Below the pieces are notes generated by a model. That model was not told where the DNA came from, did no database searches, and saw nothing but the letters and a program-made list of their open reading frames with translations. Made by a program: the position numbers and the translations under genes. Below are positions 42,384-51,223 of a DNA stretch of 64,000 bases, piece after piece. The DNA lies in assembly GCF_003201815.1 (NCBI RefSeq), contig NZ_QJKB01000002.1, forward strand, positions 248,001-312,000, in the 5' to 3' direction. The first letter of the stretch is position 1; each line of letters begins with the position of its first letter. This DNA is from Undibacterium pigrum. Lineage in GTDB: Bacteria; Pseudomonadota; Gammaproteobacteria; Burkholderiales; Burkholderiaceae_D.

Positions 42384-43769
42384 TCAGTCAACAATTCGCA
42401 TCCTGAATTGCCTGCCCTTGATATTGGTTCGGCTCAGCCTGTCCACGGTTTTTTCTGCGACTTGCCTGTCGATGGCGACGTAGGTGACAAATTCCGAGAC
42501 ATTGATTTTGCCTACCTGTTCTTTTTTCAAACCGAGGTCAGCAGTCAATGCACCCAGCAAATCGCCGGGGCGTAGTTTGTCTTTTTTACCGCCCATGATG
42601 CAGATGGTCATCATCGGGGCTTGCAAGTCTCTTTCCGGGCCGGCTTCGAGGGCGTGGATGTCGCCCCAGCTGGCTGGCTCACCCTGATATTCTTCTATCA
42701 GCTTTACCCACTTCTTTTCACCAGGCGTGGCCAGGCTCAGTGCCAGGCCTTTTTCACCGGCGCGGCCAGTGCGGCCTATGCGGTGGATGTGGACTTCGGT
42801 GTCTTTGGATACATCGACATTGATGACGGCACCCAGGGTTTGTATATCGAGACCGCGGGCAGCGACGTCGGTGGCGACGAGGACTGAGCAGCTCTGGTTG
42901 GCAAAGCGTATCAAGACTTCATCGCGGTCACGTTGTTCAAGGTCGCCATGCAGGGCCAGGGCGCTGATACCCTGGGCGTGCAATTCTTCTGTCAGTTCGC
43001 GGCAATGGATTTTGGTATTGCAAAAAGCGATCGTGGATGTCGGCTGGTAATGGTGTAGCAGGGTGGCGACAGCGGTATTGCGTCCTTCAGGTGTAACCAG
43101 GTAAAACAATTGCTCTATATGATTGGCAGCATGCTGGGATTCAACCTTGATCTCTACTGGGTCGCGCAGCAGTTGTTCGCTGGCCTGGCGTATATCATCC
43201 GGGTAGGTAGCCGAGAACAGCAGGGTTTGCCTGCGCGTGGGTGTGGCGGCGACGATGTCGTAGATGTCATCATAAAAGCCCATGTCGACCATGCGGTCAG
43301 CTTCGTCCAGCACCAGGGTTTGTACGGTTTTCAGGTTGATGGTGCCACGACTGATATGGTCGATCAGGCGGCCAGGTGTACCGACTACGATATGCGCTCC
43401 ATATTCAAGCGAGGCTATCTGTGGTCGCATGGCCGTACCACCGCACAGGGTGACGATCTTGACGTTAGGCATGGTCCTGGCCAGACGGCGCAATTCATTG
43501 GCGACCTGGTCAGCCAGTTCACGCGTCGGGCATATCACCAGGCCCTGTACGGCAAAATAAGTGGGATTGAGCTTGGCCAGTATGCCCAGTCCAAAGGCGG
43601 CGGTCTTGCCGCTACCGGTCTTGGCCTGGGCAATCAGGTCTTGTTGTTGCAGGATGACGGGCAGGCTGGCTGCCTGTATGGCTGTCATTTCCTTGTAGCC
43701 CAGGCTGTCCAGATTGGCGAGCATGGGCGCGGATAGCGGCAGGGTATTGAAGGCTGTGGATTCTGACAT
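42384..43769 (-). CDS. dbpA: ATP-dependent RNA helicase DbpA
   Basis: The 461-residue DEAD-box helicase shows AKTGSGKTAAFGLG (Walker A), VLDEADRMVDMGF (DEAD), SATYPDD, VATDVAARGLDIQ and HRIGRTGRAGEKG. The C-terminal 80 residues (ICIMGGKKDKLRPGDLLGAL and the following RNA-recognition fold) are the DbpA-type domain that binds 23S rRNA hairpin 92. It acts in late large-subunit ribosome assembly. It is a single gene downstream of the serralysin gene. Confidence 0.96.
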   Translation of the reverse strand: MSESTAFNTLPLSAPMLANLDSLGYKEMTAIQAASLPVILQQQDLIAQAKTGSGKTAAFGLGILAKLNPTYFAVQGLVICPTRELADQVANELRRLARTMPNVKIVTLCGGTAMRPQIASLEYGAHIVVGTPGRLIDHISRGTINLKTVQTLVLDEADRMVDMGFYDDIYDIVAATPTRRQTLLFSATYPDDIRQASEQLLRDPVEIKVESQHAANHIEQLFYLVTPEGRNTAVATLLHHYQPTSTIAFCNTKIHCRELTEELHAQGISALALHGDLEQRDRDEVLIRFANQSCSVLVATDVAARGLDIQTLGAVINVDVSKDTEVHIHRIGRTGRAGEKGLALSLATPGEKKWVKLIEEYQGEPASWGDIHALEAGPERDLQAPMMTICIMGGKKDKLRPGDLLGALTADLGLKKEQVGKINVSEFVTYVAIDRQVAEKTVDRLSRTNIKGRQFRMRIVD

Positions 43770-43802
43770 GGGGTGTATTTCTGTATGAAGATGACGACAG
43801 CG

Positions 43803-43825
43803 GGCTGCTTAGTTTATAAGCAGCC
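43803..43825. other. Hairpin between the serralysin-like gene and dbpA
   Basis: GGCTGCTT (43803-43810) pairs perfectly with AAGCAGCC (43818-43825) around a 7-base loop. A second palindrome, CGCCACA-GG-TGTGGCG, lies at 43856-43871. Neither has a U-tract. They may end the serralysin transcript or lie in the dbpA leader. Confidence 0.45.
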
Positions 43826-43914
43826 TGGCGGATATGTCGTCATTGTAGGGTAAGCCGCCACAGGTGTGGCGTGCTTTGTGCCGGAACGATGAATTTCTTG
43901 GAGGTAAGGCCAGT

Positions 43915-45567
43915 TTATGCAGGCCAGAGCAGGTATTCAATACCGTTTTGTATGGAACCTATGACCAGGGCCTGATTTTCGGCACTCTCACAAAAGCTGG
44001 CAAGCGCACCGGCGGCAGTGATTTTCTTGGTATTCAACTGGTCCAGCCAATAATCAAAGCCTGCTTTATCTGGTGTTCTGTGCAAGACATTTTGATAAAA
44101 ATTGGTAATCAGCGTGGTATTCGAGGGGCTGCTGCCATACAGTTTTTGAAATTCAGGTGACAACATGAAACCTGCAGCGACAGTAGTCAGGCTGGAACCC
44201 TTGTCCATATCCGCAATCCAGTAACCCAGGCCCTTCAAATCGGGTTTGCGGTCAAAGGCAGCCTGATACAGTCTGTAAGCCTGCCCGGCTATGCCATTGA
44301 TATCCAGAGCGATGTTTTCATCGCTGAAGTGCAGACGCTCAATATTGAACAGGGTATCGCTGCCTTCAGTACCGCTGTTGGCCTTGACGAGGGCGACACT
44401 GCCGCTGGCGGTGATGGTGTAATTGCTATGTGCACTGGCGTAGTTGGCCAAATCCAGGCCCAGGCCACCGTCTATGGTGTCGTTGCCGCCATTGCCGGTG
44501 AAGGTATTATTGACTTTATTGCCTATCAGTTTGTCATTGCCCGCACCACCTATGGCATTTTCTATGTAAGCACCAAAGGCGATGCCAAGATTTTGCTTGC
44601 CATCGTAAGTTGGTACAGTGCCACCGGTGTAACCAGGTGGATTGGGAGCCGCTTCCATGCGTATATCAGAGTAATTGCCAGGGGTCAGGTCAATCACACA
44701 GCCCAGCGTGAAATTGGCGACAGAAATGGTGTCATTGCCACCGGCATCCCAGATGGTTTTCAAAAATGGGGTGTTGGTATCAAAGGTATAGGTATCGTTA
44801 CCGGTTTTATAGTTATTGTTGACCCCATACAGGTATTGTATGGCAGCGATGTCGTACACCATGGGTGTTTCCGGAACCACATCCTGAAAGGCAAACACGG
44901 GTTTGTTGTTCGCACCATAAGTGATGGTTCTGAACAGATCATTTTGTATGTCGGTATAAGACATGATGGTGTATTGCCTGGTATCCGTAGCGGCTGGCAA
45001 GTTGGTGCTGCCATCAAATGGATGTTTCAGACCCAGCGCATGGCCTATTTCATGTATCAATGACATGAAGTTATAGGAGCCGGTACTCCAGTCCTTGCTG
45101 GTAGCGCCAGAGCTTTCTGTAGAAATCCAGATATCACCGCCGTCAGGATAGTATCCATTTGGCTGATAAGCCCAGCCCCAGGCTTTTTTACCCGTGACAG
45201 TCATGTCAATGGCTGAAGTCCAGCCTATGCGGATATCACCAGCACTGCTGACATTGTCTGCCACCGGGATGAAATTCAGGTTGGCAACATCTGCCCAGGC
45301 TTGGAAAGCCCTGGTTGCAGAAATTTGTTGTTCTGTAGTCAGGGCAAAGTGAGACGTGGCTTTTTGTTCTTCCAGTGAGGAATACTTGCTGCCAGAATTG
45401 ATGCCGTAAAAATAAGATTCACCACTGGTCCACGGAAAACTATAACTAATGCTTGTGCCTGCAGATGAGCCGGTCCCCCATTTGATCGCGTGGATGATGG
45501 CATCGATAATCAACTGGCCAGATGCAGGCACGGTGATTGTGGTAGAGGCAGAGCTGGGTGTAGGCAT
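43915..45567 (-). CDS. Serralysin-like M10 metalloprotease with RTX and DUF4214 regions
   Basis: The 550-residue protein has the metzincin zinc site HEIGHALGLKHPFDG and Met-turn QYTIMSYTDI. A few Gly/Asp-rich RTX nonapeptide units follow (GGAGNDKLIGN, GNGGNDTIDGGLGLD). The last 120 residues form a DUF4214-type helical region (YQAAFDRKPDLKGLGYW, LHRTPDKAGFDYWLDQL). There is no Sec signal peptide, as expected for type I secretion, but no ABC exporter genes are nearby. It is probably an extracellular protease. The ribosome site is poorly placed, so the start is uncertain. Confidence 0.88.
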   Translation of the reverse strand: MPTPSSASTTITVPASGQLIIDAIIHAIKWGTGSSAGTSISYSFPWTSGESYFYGINSGSKYSSLEEQKATSHFALTTEQQISATRAFQAWADVANLNFIPVADNVSSAGDIRIGWTSAIDMTVTGKKAWGWAYQPNGYYPDGGDIWISTESSGATSKDWSTGSYNFMSLIHEIGHALGLKHPFDGSTNLPAATDTRQYTIMSYTDIQNDLFRTITYGANNKPVFAFQDVVPETPMVYDIAAIQYLYGVNNNYKTGNDTYTFDTNTPFLKTIWDAGGNDTISVANFTLGCVIDLTPGNYSDIRMEAAPNPPGYTGGTVPTYDGKQNLGIAFGAYIENAIGGAGNDKLIGNKVNNTFTGNGGNDTIDGGLGLDLANYASAHSNYTITASGSVALVKANSGTEGSDTLFNIERLHFSDENIALDINGIAGQAYRLYQAAFDRKPDLKGLGYWIADMDKGSSLTTVAAGFMLSPEFQKLYGSSPSNTTLITNFYQNVLHRTPDKAGFDYWLDQLNTKKITAAGALASFCESAENQALVIGSIQNGIEYLLWPA

Positions 45568-45765
45568 GGTGATAGAGGTAAGAGTGATCCTCCGCTAGCG
45601 TTATCGCATGGCGGGCTTATATCGCATTTTAGCGGTAATACCAGTCAATGCAAAATTTCTCACTGAGCTAACTCTGGCAAATAAATGCTGTGCAACTGGT
45701 AATAATAAGCCTGCCGTATTAAGCTGTTGCTCTATCCCATGCATGTATAAAACAGGAGTCGTATC

Positions 45766-46290
45766 ATGATATTAGCGGCCATCATTCTGCTTTTGCTGAT
45801 TGCTTTCATACTGTTTGTTGCTACCCGGCCCGATGATTTTCGCATAGAGCGTTCATTGAGCATGCAAGCCAGACCGGAGCAAATTTTCCCATTGTTGAAT
45901 GATTTCCATGAATGGGAAGCCTGGTCGCCCTGGGAAAAAGTGGACCCTGCCGTGCGACGTAGCTATAGTGGCCCGCAACATGGCCAGGCCGCAGTGTATG
46001 CGTGGGCTGGCAATAAGGAACTTGGGGAAGGCAGGATGGAAATTCTGGAAAGCCAGCCCTTTAATTATCTCCGTATACAAATCAATTTTTACAAACCCTT
46101 CGCCGCACAAAATACCATAGAGTTTCGCCTTGATGAACAGGGACCCACGACGCTAGTCAGTCAGGCCATGTTTGGGTCCTGCAATTTCATGTCCAAATTA
46201 ATGGGCCTGTTTTTCAGCATGGATAATATGGTGGGAAAAAAATTCGATGAGGGTTTGCTGGATTTGAAAAACATCGTCGAAAAGTCTTGA
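45766..46290 (+). CDS. SRPBCC family protein with N-terminal membrane anchor
   Basis: The 174-residue protein has a membrane helix (about 1-22) followed by a START-like SRPBCC fold: QARPEQIFPLLNDFHEWEAWSPWEKVDP is the typical polyketide-cyclase/dehydrase start, and TTLVSQAMFG and a C-terminal long helix (MDNMVGKKFDEGLLDLKNIVE) close it. Ligand unknown. AGGAG precedes the ATG. The acyltransferase gene follows after 10 bp. Confidence 0.85.
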   Translation: MILAAIILLLLIAFILFVATRPDDFRIERSLSMQARPEQIFPLLNDFHEWEAWSPWEKVDPAVRRSYSGPQHGQAAVYAWAGNKELGEGRMEILESQPFNYLRIQINFYKPFAAQNTIEFRLDEQGPTTLVSQAMFGSCNFMSKLMGLFFSMDNMVGKKFDEGLLDLKNIVEKS

Positions 46291-46300
46291 TTTTTACTAT

Positions 46301-47413
46301 ATGCGACAACTGAAGTACCTGGCTGAGTTCAGCCAAAGCAGGGATAATAATTTCAACCTGATACGTTTGCTGGCTGCGCTGGCAGTATTGTTTGGGCACA
46401 GCTATGCCTTGCTACGTCAGCCCGAGCCGCTGGGAGCCACTCTGGGCATGAGCATAGGCAGTATTGCTGTCGACCTGTTTTTTGTCACCAGCGGTTATCT
46501 GGTGACGGGCAGTCTCATGACGCGGCAGAATCTGCCTGACTATTTTCTGGCGCGTTTCCTGAGGATATTTCCCGGCTTGATCAGTATGGTCTTGCTGAGC
46601 GTGTTTGTGCTGGGGGCGATATTTACATCGCTGCCTGCAGGCGATTATTTTTCCAGTTCTGGTGTATATCAATATCTATACAAATGCGCGACCATAGTCA
46701 GCGGGATTGTATACACCCTGCCCGGCGTGTTTGAACACAACCCTTATCCCGCAGCAGTCAATGGATCACTCTGGACCCTGATCTATGAACTGGCCATGTA
46801 TGTCTTGCTGGCAGGTTTCTGGGGCTTGTATGCCTGTCTCTGGAAGCGATACCGCAGCCCGGCAATGCGTATATTGACTATGATTCTTGCTGCAATCATG
46901 ATCTACGCAGTACGCCATCATTATTTACTGAATATGGCAGAATTTGACCGCATGTTCTTCATGTTCTTTTCCGGTGCTGCGTATTTTATTTTTCGCAAAC
47001 ATATACGACTTAGTCATGCATGGGCAACTGTAGCCATGCTGGCTCTGATCTTCAGTCACTATTTCAGTCACTATCTCAGTCCGCAAGTGTTTATCCTGGC
47101 CTATTATCTGAGCCTGCCCTATCTTTTATTGTATCTGGCTTATATACCTGCAGGCAGGCTGCGCATGTATAACCGCGCTGGGGATTATTCCTATGGCGTG
47201 TATATCTATGCCTTTCCGATACAGCAAGCCCTGTTATCCCTTGCACCACAGATGTCAGTCGCGATACTGACAGTATTCGCGACAGCGTTTACCATGATTT
47301 TTTCCATCAGCTCATGGCATGTCATAGAAGAACCTGCAATGCGCGCCAGGCGATGGCTGACTGAGCGATGGAAGCCGCAACAGAGCAACCTGGATGTATT
47401 GTCGAAAGGATGA
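46301..47413 (+). CDS. Acyltransferase 3 family membrane protein
   Basis: The 370-residue protein has about ten hydrophobic helices and the acyltransferase-3 signature RDNNFNLIRLLAALAVLFGHSYAL, where Arg and His take part in catalysis, then GSIAVDLFFVTSGYLVTGSL and FLARFLRIFPGL. Such proteins transfer acyl groups to surface sugars such as O-antigen or exopolysaccharide. No clear Shine-Dalgarno is visible. It is followed by a small membrane protein after three bases. Confidence 0.92.
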   Translation: MRQLKYLAEFSQSRDNNFNLIRLLAALAVLFGHSYALLRQPEPLGATLGMSIGSIAVDLFFVTSGYLVTGSLMTRQNLPDYFLARFLRIFPGLISMVLLSVFVLGAIFTSLPAGDYFSSSGVYQYLYKCATIVSGIVYTLPGVFEHNPYPAAVNGSLWTLIYELAMYVLLAGFWGLYACLWKRYRSPAMRILTMILAAIMIYAVRHHYLLNMAEFDRMFFMFFSGAAYFIFRKHIRLSHAWATVAMLALIFSHYFSHYLSPQVFILAYYLSLPYLLLYLAYIPAGRLRMYNRAGDYSYGVYIYAFPIQQALLSLAPQMSVAILTVFATAFTMIFSISSWHVIEEPAMRARRWLTERWKPQQSNLDVLSKG

Positions 47414-47416
47414 AAA

Positions 47417-47707
47417 ATGGCAAAACAGCGAAAATTCTATGCCTGGCTATGCCAGCACAGCCTCGCCAGTTTTCTTTTGCTGACACTGAGTTTCATCGTG
47501 TTTGGCAAATTGTCTTTTGATATCGTTCACCTCTTCAGCGCGAATGCAGAATACTTGCTCGACAATGGCTGGGCAGGCATGATAGATGGCGGCTTGCAGC
47601 AATTGCTGGAACTGATAGTCGCCGCTCTTGCTGCCATGGCTGCCTATATGGTGTTCAAGCTTTGCGAACAGGCTTTGCTGGAACGCATGCGGCACAGGTC
47701 TGATTGA
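47417..47707 (+). CDS. Small two-helix membrane protein
   Basis: The 96-residue protein has hydrophobic helices at about 13-33 and 55-80. It starts three bases after the acyltransferase stop with AGGAT upstream, so it is cotranscribed. I do not recognise the family. An accessory role for the acyltransferase is possible but only positional. Confidence 0.7.
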   Translation: MAKQRKFYAWLCQHSLASFLLLTLSFIVFGKLSFDIVHLFSANAEYLLDNGWAGMIDGGLQQLLELIVAALAAMAAYMVFKLCEQALLERMRHRSD

Positions 47708-47811
47708 GGCTGACAGCCTGGCGAGATCAATACAGCAAGCTCAACACAGCAACAACTATCATGCGGCATGATGCAAGGCTGGCTATCCTGCAGTCTGTCA
47801 GGGAGAAATCA

Positions 47812-48690
47812 TTGAGTGAATCGAATTACCAGATGCGCATGCTGCGGGTTTTGCAATACATAGATGCTCATCTGGATGAAGACTTGACGCTGGAGCGTTT
47901 AAGCGCAGTCGCGGCTTTCTCAAAATTTCATTTCCACCGGCAGTTTTCCGACTACTTTGGTCTGGCGGCATTTTCTTATGTGCAGCTATTGAGACTCAAG
48001 AAAGCCATGTATGAACTGGCATTTCGCAGCCATAAACAGGTCATCGCCATTGCCCTGGACAATGGCTATGAAAGCAGTGAAGCTTTTTCCCGCGCTTTTA
48101 AAAAGAGCCTGGGTCTGAGTCCGGCGCAATTCAGAAAACAGCCTCAGTGGGATACCTGGCAACACAGTCAACTGACCATAGACCAACTGAGAGAACAGCA
48201 TATGCCAGCCACTTACCAGCTCACAGACGTGCGCATCACCGACTTCCCTGAAACCCGTATCGCCGTGCTTGAACACCGCGGCGCACCTGCCTTGCTGGGC
48301 AATAGCATCCAGCAATTCATCGCCTGGCGCAAGCTCAATAAATTGCCGCCCAGCGTCAGTGCCACGTTTAATCTCATCTATGATGATCCCGATCAGACAC
48401 CGGCAGATGAATACCGTTTTGACCTGGGCGCAGCAGTGCCAGCCGCAGTGACAGATAATCAGCACGGTATCGTCAACAAGCTCATCCCGGCAGGTAAATG
48501 TGCCGTCTTGCGACATACTGGCACGGATGCTCAGCTGGGCAGTGCCGTACGGTTTTTATATAACAACTGGTTGCCACAAAGCCAGCGCAATTTGCGTGAT
48601 TTCCCGCTGTTTTTCCAGCGCATCAGCTTTTTCCCTGATGTGCCTGAACACCTCATGGTGACCGACATTTTCTTGCCATTGCAAGAATAA
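47812..48690 (+). CDS. AraC family regulator with GyrI-like effector domain
   Basis: The product has about 292 residues: two AraC helix-turn-helices at about 15-115 (LTLERLSAVAAFSKFHFHRQFS; SSEAFSRAFKKSLGLSPAQFRK) and a C-terminal GyrI-like small-molecule-binding domain (about 130-290; VRITDFPETRIAVLEHRGAP, LIPAGKCAVLRHTGTD). The TTG at 47812, with AGGGAG six bases before, gives the usual short N-terminus. A longer frame from a TTG at 47704 overlaps the previous stop but has no good ribosome site. Members often control multidrug or stress genes. Confidence 0.87.
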   Translation: MSESNYQMRMLRVLQYIDAHLDEDLTLERLSAVAAFSKFHFHRQFSDYFGLAAFSYVQLLRLKKAMYELAFRSHKQVIAIALDNGYESSEAFSRAFKKSLGLSPAQFRKQPQWDTWQHSQLTIDQLREQHMPATYQLTDVRITDFPETRIAVLEHRGAPALLGNSIQQFIAWRKLNKLPPSVSATFNLIYDDPDQTPADEYRFDLGAAVPAAVTDNQHGIVNKLIPAGKCAVLRHTGTDAQLGSAVRFLYNNWLPQSQRNLRDFPLFFQRISFFPDVPEHLMVTDIFLPLQE

Positions 48691-48692
48691 AT

Positions 48693-50282
48693 TTACAGAT
48701 CAAGCACCAGTTCACCCTCCTGCGCCCGCGAGACACAGATGCAGATGCGGTCTTTTCGCTCTGCTTCTGTCAACACCGCATCCCTGTGCAGTGCTTGTCC
48801 ACCCAGCAGTTTCACCGCGCAAGTGCCGCAATTGCCGGTTTCGCATTCCGCTTGCGCTACTACACCATGGGCACGCACGGCTTGCAAAATAGTCTGGTCA
48901 GCACGGACATGAATGACTTTTTTACTGCGTGCCAGCTCCACGCGTATCTCTTCGTCCTGGTTTGATTTTTGTACCGCAAATCTTTCAAAGCGCACTCTTT
49001 GCGGGTCTATACCCAAAGCTGCCGCTGCATTCAATGCAGCAGCGATCATGCTGGCCGGGCCGCAGATATAAAACAGGCTGTCCTGACCTGCTTCTTTCAT
49101 GATGCTGTGTATATCCATGCGCTGCTGCTGATCTGCCGCATACAGATGCAATGAGGCACCCAGTTGCATTTGCAACTCAGTACGATAGGCCATTGTATTG
49201 AGTGTGTGGCCTGCATAGTGCAAAGTGTATGGCCGCCCCTGCGCTGACAATTGTGCAGCCATGGGTTTGATGGCGGTGATGCCTATACCCCCGGCGATCA
49301 GCACGGCGGGTGCTGCATGTTCTATATGCGCGTGTAATGCAAAGTCATTACGTGGAAAATCACAATGCAAGTGCATACCCAGCGCATAAAGATCGTGGAC
49401 TGCCATGGAACCACCACGGCCCCCGGGTTCGGCCAGCACGGCAATTTCATAACAGTCAGTTTGCCCGCCAGCAGAACTGATGGAGTATGGACGCGTAGCC
49501 GCTTGCCCATCTGCCAGCAAGACGGGTACCCGCAAATGTGCACCCGCGCTCACCGCAGGCAAGTCCTTGCCTGCAGGATCACGCAATTCATAGGCGCGTA
49601 TACGTGGGCTGAGTTGGCGCACACCTGTAATAATTAACTCCAGTGGGCCATTACCAAGGCTGGTGGGTTTTGCTGGTGCAGTCTTTTGTGTTAACTGCTC
49701 TTCCAGTTGGTGCTTTTCAGCCAGCAGCTTCGCCAGCAAGCCCTGCACTTCCGTTTCGCTAAATCTGGGCGTGATATGTTGCGGGCAATTCCACTCCACG
49801 GCTTCTACCGTGATGACAATGGCACGTTCGACACGGGCGCGGTAGCCAGGCATCTCCAGTCTGGCGATCAGGCGTACATCGTCCTCTTCATGAACGATTT
49901 TGGCATGGCCCCATATCTTCATGCGGCGGCGGCGGGCGTAGTCCATGAGTATCAAGGATACCCTGTCGCTGGCAAACAGATTGCCCACGCTCAGGTATTG
50001 CGCATTCCCAGAAAAATCTGCATAAGCGATGGTCTTGTTATCGAGGATTTTAAGAAAACCGGCTGGGCCGCCACGGTGCTGCACGTAGGGCCAGCCGTTT
50101 TCTGAAATCGTCGCCTGGTAAAAGCTGTCACGTGCAGCGATAAATTCCATGTCCTGCGCCAGCAGGGAATCGCGTTTTTCTTCTACCTGTTCAAAACCAC
50201 GATTGGCTTCGCGGCTGCCATACAGGCTTTGCGCCGCTTTCACACTGGGGGTAAAACTGATATCGGCAAATGCGCGTGACAT
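48693..50282 (-). CDS. PNPOx-like / FAD-NAD(P) reductase / 2Fe-2S ferredoxin fusion
   Basis: The 529-residue protein has three modules. Residues about 30-175 form a pyridoxamine-phosphate-oxidase-like FMN-binding barrel (AYADFSGNAQYLSVGNL, MKIWGHAKIV). A short coiled coil is followed by a ferredoxin-reductase unit (about 220-435; TRPYSISSAG for FAD, IAGGIGITAIKPMAAQL for NAD(P)), and residues about 440-529 are a plant-type 2Fe-2S domain (CETGNCGTCAVKLLGGQ). It could pass electrons from NAD(P)H to the flavin barrel in one chain. The AhpD-like gene lies 47 bp upstream in the same unit. Confidence 0.9.
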   Translation of the reverse strand: MSRAFADISFTPSVKAAQSLYGSREANRGFEQVEEKRDSLLAQDMEFIAARDSFYQATISENGWPYVQHRGGPAGFLKILDNKTIAYADFSGNAQYLSVGNLFASDRVSLILMDYARRRRMKIWGHAKIVHEEDDVRLIARLEMPGYRARVERAIVITVEAVEWNCPQHITPRFSETEVQGLLAKLLAEKHQLEEQLTQKTAPAKPTSLGNGPLELIITGVRQLSPRIRAYELRDPAGKDLPAVSAGAHLRVPVLLADGQAATRPYSISSAGGQTDCYEIAVLAEPGGRGGSMAVHDLYALGMHLHCDFPRNDFALHAHIEHAAPAVLIAGGIGITAIKPMAAQLSAQGRPYTLHYAGHTLNTMAYRTELQMQLGASLHLYAADQQQRMDIHSIMKEAGQDSLFYICGPASMIAAALNAAAALGIDPQRVRFERFAVQKSNQDEEIRVELARSKKVIHVRADQTILQAVRAHGVVAQAECETGNCGTCAVKLLGGQALHRDAVLTEAERKDRICICVSRAQEGELVLDL

Positions 50283-50329
50283 GATGGTTTCCTCGCTGTA
50301 ATGGCTAAGATGACAGGATTTTTCAGGTT

Positions 50330-50863
50330 TTACAGGCTAACTTTAGGGAAGTCGATATCCAGGCGGCTGGCCTTGCCCAGAATATTCGTCAGGATATTCA
50401 TGCCCACATGTGTAATGACTTCGACAATATCGGCATCGCTATAGCCGTTGTCGCGCATTTCCAGAATTTCTGCCGTGGTGACTTCACCAGCATGTTCAAC
50501 CAGTGAACGGGCAAATTTCACGGCAATTGCTGCTTTGGCATCCTGGCTGCTGCCAGCACGATTGGCTACCATTTCTTCATTGTTCAAGCCAGTGCCGCGG
50601 CCTATGGCGGTATGGGCAGAGACGCAATATTCGCAGGAATTTTTTTGTGCCACCGCCAGTGCGATGCGCTCACGGGTTTGCGGGTCAAGGCTGCCTTCAC
50701 CTGCAATGCCATGCAAGCCAAGAAAGGCGCGCAGGGCTGCAGGTGAATTGGCGAAAGCCTTCAAAAAATTGGGAACCATGCCCAGTTTTGTTTGTATTGC
50801 TTCGAGCAAGGCCAGTTGTTCAGCATTGGCAGTTTCTTTGGTGACGAGATTGATGCGGCTCAT
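50330..50863 (-). CDS. AhpD/carboxymuconolactone-decarboxylase-like protein
   Basis: The 177-residue helical protein carries the CxxC pair and following His (NSCEYCVSAHTAIG) of peroxidase-related AhpD-like proteins, and the later HVGMNILTNILGKASRLDIDFP region. These reduce peroxides or act as thiol-disulfide partners. The ATG at 50863 gives the normal start; a TTG 15 bases upstream is possible. It is cotranscribed with the redox fusion. A perfect 15-bp palindrome about 100 bp upstream may control the unit. Confidence 0.87.
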   Translation of the reverse strand: MSRINLVTKETANAEQLALLEAIQTKLGMVPNFLKAFANSPAALRAFLGLHGIAGEGSLDPQTRERIALAVAQKNSCEYCVSAHTAIGRGTGLNNEEMVANRAGSSQDAKAAIAVKFARSLVEHAGEVTTAEILEMRDNGYSDADIVEVITHVGMNILTNILGKASRLDIDFPKVSL

Positions 50864-51223
50864 GATTTTTCCATTCAAGCTAAGTGTGATCGGTATTTAA
50901 AGCGCCCTATTGCGCAGTGCTTAGTTTGAGCCTTGCATTGAAATATAAGAATAGTCTTAATGTTGAATTTATTATTCCGATAAATGGAATAATAAATTCA
51001 TACTTCTGGTTTTTATCAATCCCGGCAGGAACTAGCTGCCGGTATATTTGTCTGTAATATGGTTTATTTGTGCTGATTTCAGCTTAAATAATTAGTAAAT
51101 GCGCACGATTCCTGCCTGAAACGCAGAAAAATCCCGTCTTCAGCCCTATCTGGCCTGGCGGTCGCAGCTATACTGCTGCCAGAGCTTATGCCTGTACTTT
51201 AAGAACACAATTTGGAGTGTATT
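50864..51223. other. Divergent promoter region of the redox unit and S46 peptidase
   Basis: The 360-bp gap has no gene that I can support. It contains the 15-bp palindrome described at 50964-51000 and a second hairpin, CCGGCAG (51022-51028) with CTGCCGG (51036-51042), without a U-tract. The first half is AT-rich, as expected for promoters. Confidence 0.55.
50964..51000. promoter_or_regulatory. Perfect 15-bp inverted repeat
   Basis: TGAATTTATTATTCC (50964-50978) and its exact reverse complement (50986-51000) flank GATAAAT. AT-rich arms, no U-tract and a position about 100 bp from the AhpD-like start point to an operator rather than a terminator. Confidence 0.65.
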
